The notes beneath the pieces are model-generated. The model was not told where the DNA came from, searched no databases, and was given only the letters and a program-made list of their open reading frames with translations. Below, in pieces: positions 61,996 through 64,000 of a DNA stretch of 64,000 nt; the first letter of the stretch is position 1; each line of letters opens with the position of its first letter. The DNA is from a bacterium (GTDB taxonomy: Bacteria; Latescibacterota; Latescibacteria; Latescibacterales; Latescibacteraceae). The position numbers and the translations under genes are program-made. The stretch covers positions 20,395 to 84,394 of the forward strand of contig JAJFUH010000050.1 of NCBI GenBank assembly GCA_021372535.1, read 5' to 3'.

Positions 61996-63456
61996 ATGAT
62001 GGCACAGAATATGAATCGAAGAACTTTTATGAGGAAAACCGCGGCTGGTTCAGCGGCTTTTACACTGTTCATGCAGTCTTCGTGCACACGACCCGCTGCC
62101 CGGAAGCCGAATTTTGTTTTTATACTGATCGATGATCTCGGATGGAAGGACCTGTCGTGCTACGGGAGCACATTTTATGAAACACCGAACATAGACCGGC
62201 TTGCTGCCCAGGGAATGAAATTCACCGATGCCTATGCCGCCTGCCCTGTCTGTTCGCCAACCCGTGCAAGCATCATGACGGGGAAATATCCCGCCCGTCT
62301 CCATGTGACAGACTGGATCAAGGGGCATGTGGCTCCGAAGGCAAAGCTCAGGGTGCCGGACTGGACAATGTATCTCGACCTCGACGAGGTCACGATCGCG
62401 GAAGCCCTGAAACCCGAAGGCTATGTTTCGGCGAGTGTCGGGAAATGGCATCTTGGCGACGAGGCATATTATCCCGAAAAGCAGGGATTCGATGTCAATA
62501 TAGCCGGGTACTGGGCAGGACAGCCGCCCACCTATTTTTCCCCGTACACCGTTGACAGGGAATGGAACAACCGGATTCCGACTCTCGAAGGGGGCAGCGA
62601 GGGCGAGTATCTCACCGACCGTCTCACCGACGAGGCGCTGAAATTCATTGAGAACGCCAAAGGAAGGCCGTTTTTCCTGTACCTTTCCCATTATGCCGTG
62701 CACACGCCCATCGAGGGGAAAGAGCGCCTTATCGAGAAATACAAGGCAAAGGTAAAACCCGGGCAGGATCAGAACAATCCGGTGTATGCCGCCATGATCG
62801 AGAGCGTCGATGAGAGTGTGGGGCATGTTTTGAATAAGCTCGATGAACTCGGAATCGCCGACAACACCATCGTGATTTTCATGTCCGATAACGGCGGTCT
62901 GTCGGGAATAGGGGACTGGAACCACATCACCTCGAATGCTCCTCTCCGCGAGGGCAAGGGGACACCGTACGAGGGAGGCGTCCGCGAGCCGATGATCGTA
63001 CGGTGGCCGGGAGCGGTCAGGCCGGGCTCGACATGCTCCGTGCCCGTTTCAAGCATCGATTTCTATCCGACCATGCTCGAAATGGCCGGAATCGGAGTTG
63101 TCAGCGGCCGCACTGTCGACGGCGTTAGTCTCGTTCCGCTCCTGGAACAGACCGGACCAATCCGCCGCGAGGCGCTCTACTGGCATTATCCGCACTACCA
63201 CATCACCACGCCGTTCGGCTCGGTGCGAACAGGGGAATTCAAGCTCATCGAGTTCTACGAGGACGGCAGGCTGGAGCTGTACAACCTCAGGGACGATATC
63301 GGGGAACAGCACGACCTCGTCAATGAAATGCCCGATAAATCCCGTGAGCTCAAAACGATGCTCGATGACTGGCGCAGCGCTGTCGGCGCCCAGATGATGA
63401 CCCCGAATCCCGATTATGACGGGAAACCGTATTCGATTCTGACCGCCGGTCAATAA
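61996..63456 (+). CDS. Exported sulfatase (alkaline-phosphatase superfamily)
   Basis: This 486-residue protein has a Tat signal (MNRRTFMRKTAAGSAAFT) leading to a possible lipobox (QSSC). The sulfatase domain starts PNFVFILIDDLGWKDLSCYG (metal Asp pair) and has the formylglycine motif CSPTRASIMTGKYP (CxPxR), so a maturation enzyme is needed. Later motifs are GKWHLGDEAYYP and FMSDNGGLSG. It removes sulfate from sulfated polysaccharide or sugar. The start is ATG 61996; MNRRTF at 62011 is an alternative. It matches the carbohydrate theme. No anaerobic sulfatase-maturating enzyme lies adjacent, although a radical SAM protein sits just upstream (60849-61817). Confidence 0.93.
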   Translation: MMAQNMNRRTFMRKTAAGSAAFTLFMQSSCTRPAARKPNFVFILIDDLGWKDLSCYGSTFYETPNIDRLAAQGMKFTDAYAACPVCSPTRASIMTGKYPARLHVTDWIKGHVAPKAKLRVPDWTMYLDLDEVTIAEALKPEGYVSASVGKWHLGDEAYYPEKQGFDVNIAGYWAGQPPTYFSPYTVDREWNNRIPTLEGGSEGEYLTDRLTDEALKFIENAKGRPFFLYLSHYAVHTPIEGKERLIEKYKAKVKPGQDQNNPVYAAMIESVDESVGHVLNKLDELGIADNTIVIFMSDNGGLSGIGDWNHITSNAPLREGKGTPYEGGVREPMIVRWPGAVRPGSTCSVPVSSIDFYPTMLEMAGIGVVSGRTVDGVSLVPLLEQTGPIRREALYWHYPHYHITTPFGSVRTGEFKLIEFYEDGRLELYNLRDDIGEQHDLVNEMPDKSRELKTMLDDWRSAVGAQMMTPNPDYDGKPYSILTAGQ

Positions 63457-63546
63457 ACGCGCCCCACGTGTATTATAAGATAATAAGCAAGCGGAATCAC
63501 GAACAATGCTTATGAGAACGCATGGTTTACGATGAAAGGGACATGT

Positions 63547-63888
63547 ATGGGTAAACTCGATGAAATCTCCGCGAGAAGAAAGGTGGCGCATGACCGTCTG
63601 CTAACGTTGCAGTCAGGTGTGTATCGCGCGTTCCTCGATATGGAAAAGGCGGCCTTCTCCGATGGCGAGCTGCCGAAGAAAACCAAAGAGCTGATAGCCG
63701 TGGGAATCTCCGTGGTTATCGACTGTGAATCGTGCATGCAGTGGCATATCGGGCAGGCAGCCCGGGCCGGAGCAGCGTATCGGGAAGTACTCGAAGCGGT
63801 CGAGGTGGGAATCGAAATGGGCGGAGGCCCCGCAACCGTCTCGGCGCGGTTCGCTCTGGAGGTCATGGACTCCGTTTTCACAACCTGA
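63547..63888 (+). CDS. AhpD-like/carboxymuconolactone decarboxylase family protein
   Basis: ATG 63547 has AAAGGG 6 bases upstream; an in-frame ATG at 63532 also exists. The 113-residue all-helical protein has the AhpD-like CxxC site in IDCESCMQWHIGQAARAGA (a His follows the CxxC). Members are alkylhydroperoxidase partners or decarboxylases. The last helices (VEVGIEMGGGPATVSARFA) fit the family. It follows the sulfatase by 90 bp and its link to it is unclear. Confidence 0.9.
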   Translation: MGKLDEISARRKVAHDRLLTLQSGVYRAFLDMEKAAFSDGELPKKTKELIAVGISVVIDCESCMQWHIGQAARAGAAYREVLEAVEVGIEMGGGPATVSARFALEVMDSVFTT

Positions 63889-64000
63889 AACACAAGATTC
63901 TAAGAAGACAGAGAAAGAACGGACGGAAAACGCAACGTATTGTTCTTAACATCGATATACTCTACTATTTGCTTGACAGGTTTTTTAAGGTGATAAAGTT

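Noticed and set aside
63973..64000. Promoter at the right edge (TTGACA at 63973)
   Set aside because: The -10 region would fall at or beyond the window end, so it cannot be judged.
1..64000. tRNA or rRNA genes
   Set aside because: No tRNA T-arm/acceptor pattern or conserved rRNA segment was recognised on either strand.

Overview
The window comes from a Gram-negative-type bacterium of moderate GC content, with Shine-Dalgarno sites (GGAGG-like) in front of most genes, many lipoprotein and twin-arginine (Tat) signal peptides, a V-type rather than F-type ATPase, and a strong emphasis on extracellular carbohydrate breakdown (GH9, heparinase-like lyase, sulfatase, acetylxylan-esterase-like and DUF1080 proteins). 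This combination, with several families of dispersed palindromic intergenic repeats, fits an uncultured saccharolytic lineage of the FCB/PVC kind (Latescibacterota-like or a relative). That placement is inference. No rRNA, tRNA, CRISPR array, transposase or phage gene was seen.

Region 1 (1-11.2 kb) is a sugar-oxidation locus. It holds two paralogous Tat-exported Gfo/Idh/MocA oxidoreductases, three exported TIM-barrel isomerase/epimerase-like proteins, a tandem DUF1080 (3-keto-glycoside-type) lipoprotein, a PmoA-like DUF6807 protein, an unusual Nramp-like transporter and an amidohydrolase lipoprotein. Together they resemble the oxidation, elimination/hydrolysis and reduction route for glycosides. 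Region 2 (11.5-20.6 kb) is mixed: a 23S rRNA methyltransferase (RlmL-type), a YgjP-like metallopeptidase, a cytosolic oxidoreductase, a small lipoprotein, TatA, a membrane-anchored coiled-coil protein with a long structured leader, an ArsB/NhaD-type transporter, a Ca/Na antiporter and a 30-residue membrane peptide.

Region 3 (20.8-29.7 kb, minus strand) is a complete V-type ATPase operon in the order H-I-K-E-C-F-A-B-D. The rotor subunit K carries the residues associated with Na+ binding. Subunit B is interrupted by a single in-frame TAA at a conserved tyrosine codon, with the reading frame otherwise intact. Region 4 (30.2-40.4 kb) has a sugar operon (ROK kinase, SIS isomerase, FucP-like MFS), an exported M19 dipeptidase, a GH9-polysaccharide deacetylase fusion, a PilZ protein bracketed by two copies of a dispersed repeat, and a heparinase II/III-like lyase.

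Region 5 (40.7-42.7 kb) is a visibly AT-rich two-gene island encoding an AAA ATPase and an RloB-family protein, an AbiL/RloAB-like defence pair. Region 6 (42.8-64 kb) contains a metallophosphoesterase, a large exported esterase, dihydrolipoyl dehydrogenase, an acyltransferase, a small membrane peptide, a YtrA-type GntR/ABC transporter operon with a clear promoter and operator-like dyad, an amino-acid permease, a serine-hydrolase homologue that has lost its catalytic Ser and Lys, a SagB-like nitroreductase, an MBL-fold protein with an altered metal motif, a thymidylate-synthase-family protein, a DegP/HtrA protease, a radical SAM protein, a Tat-type sulfatase and an AhpD-like protein.
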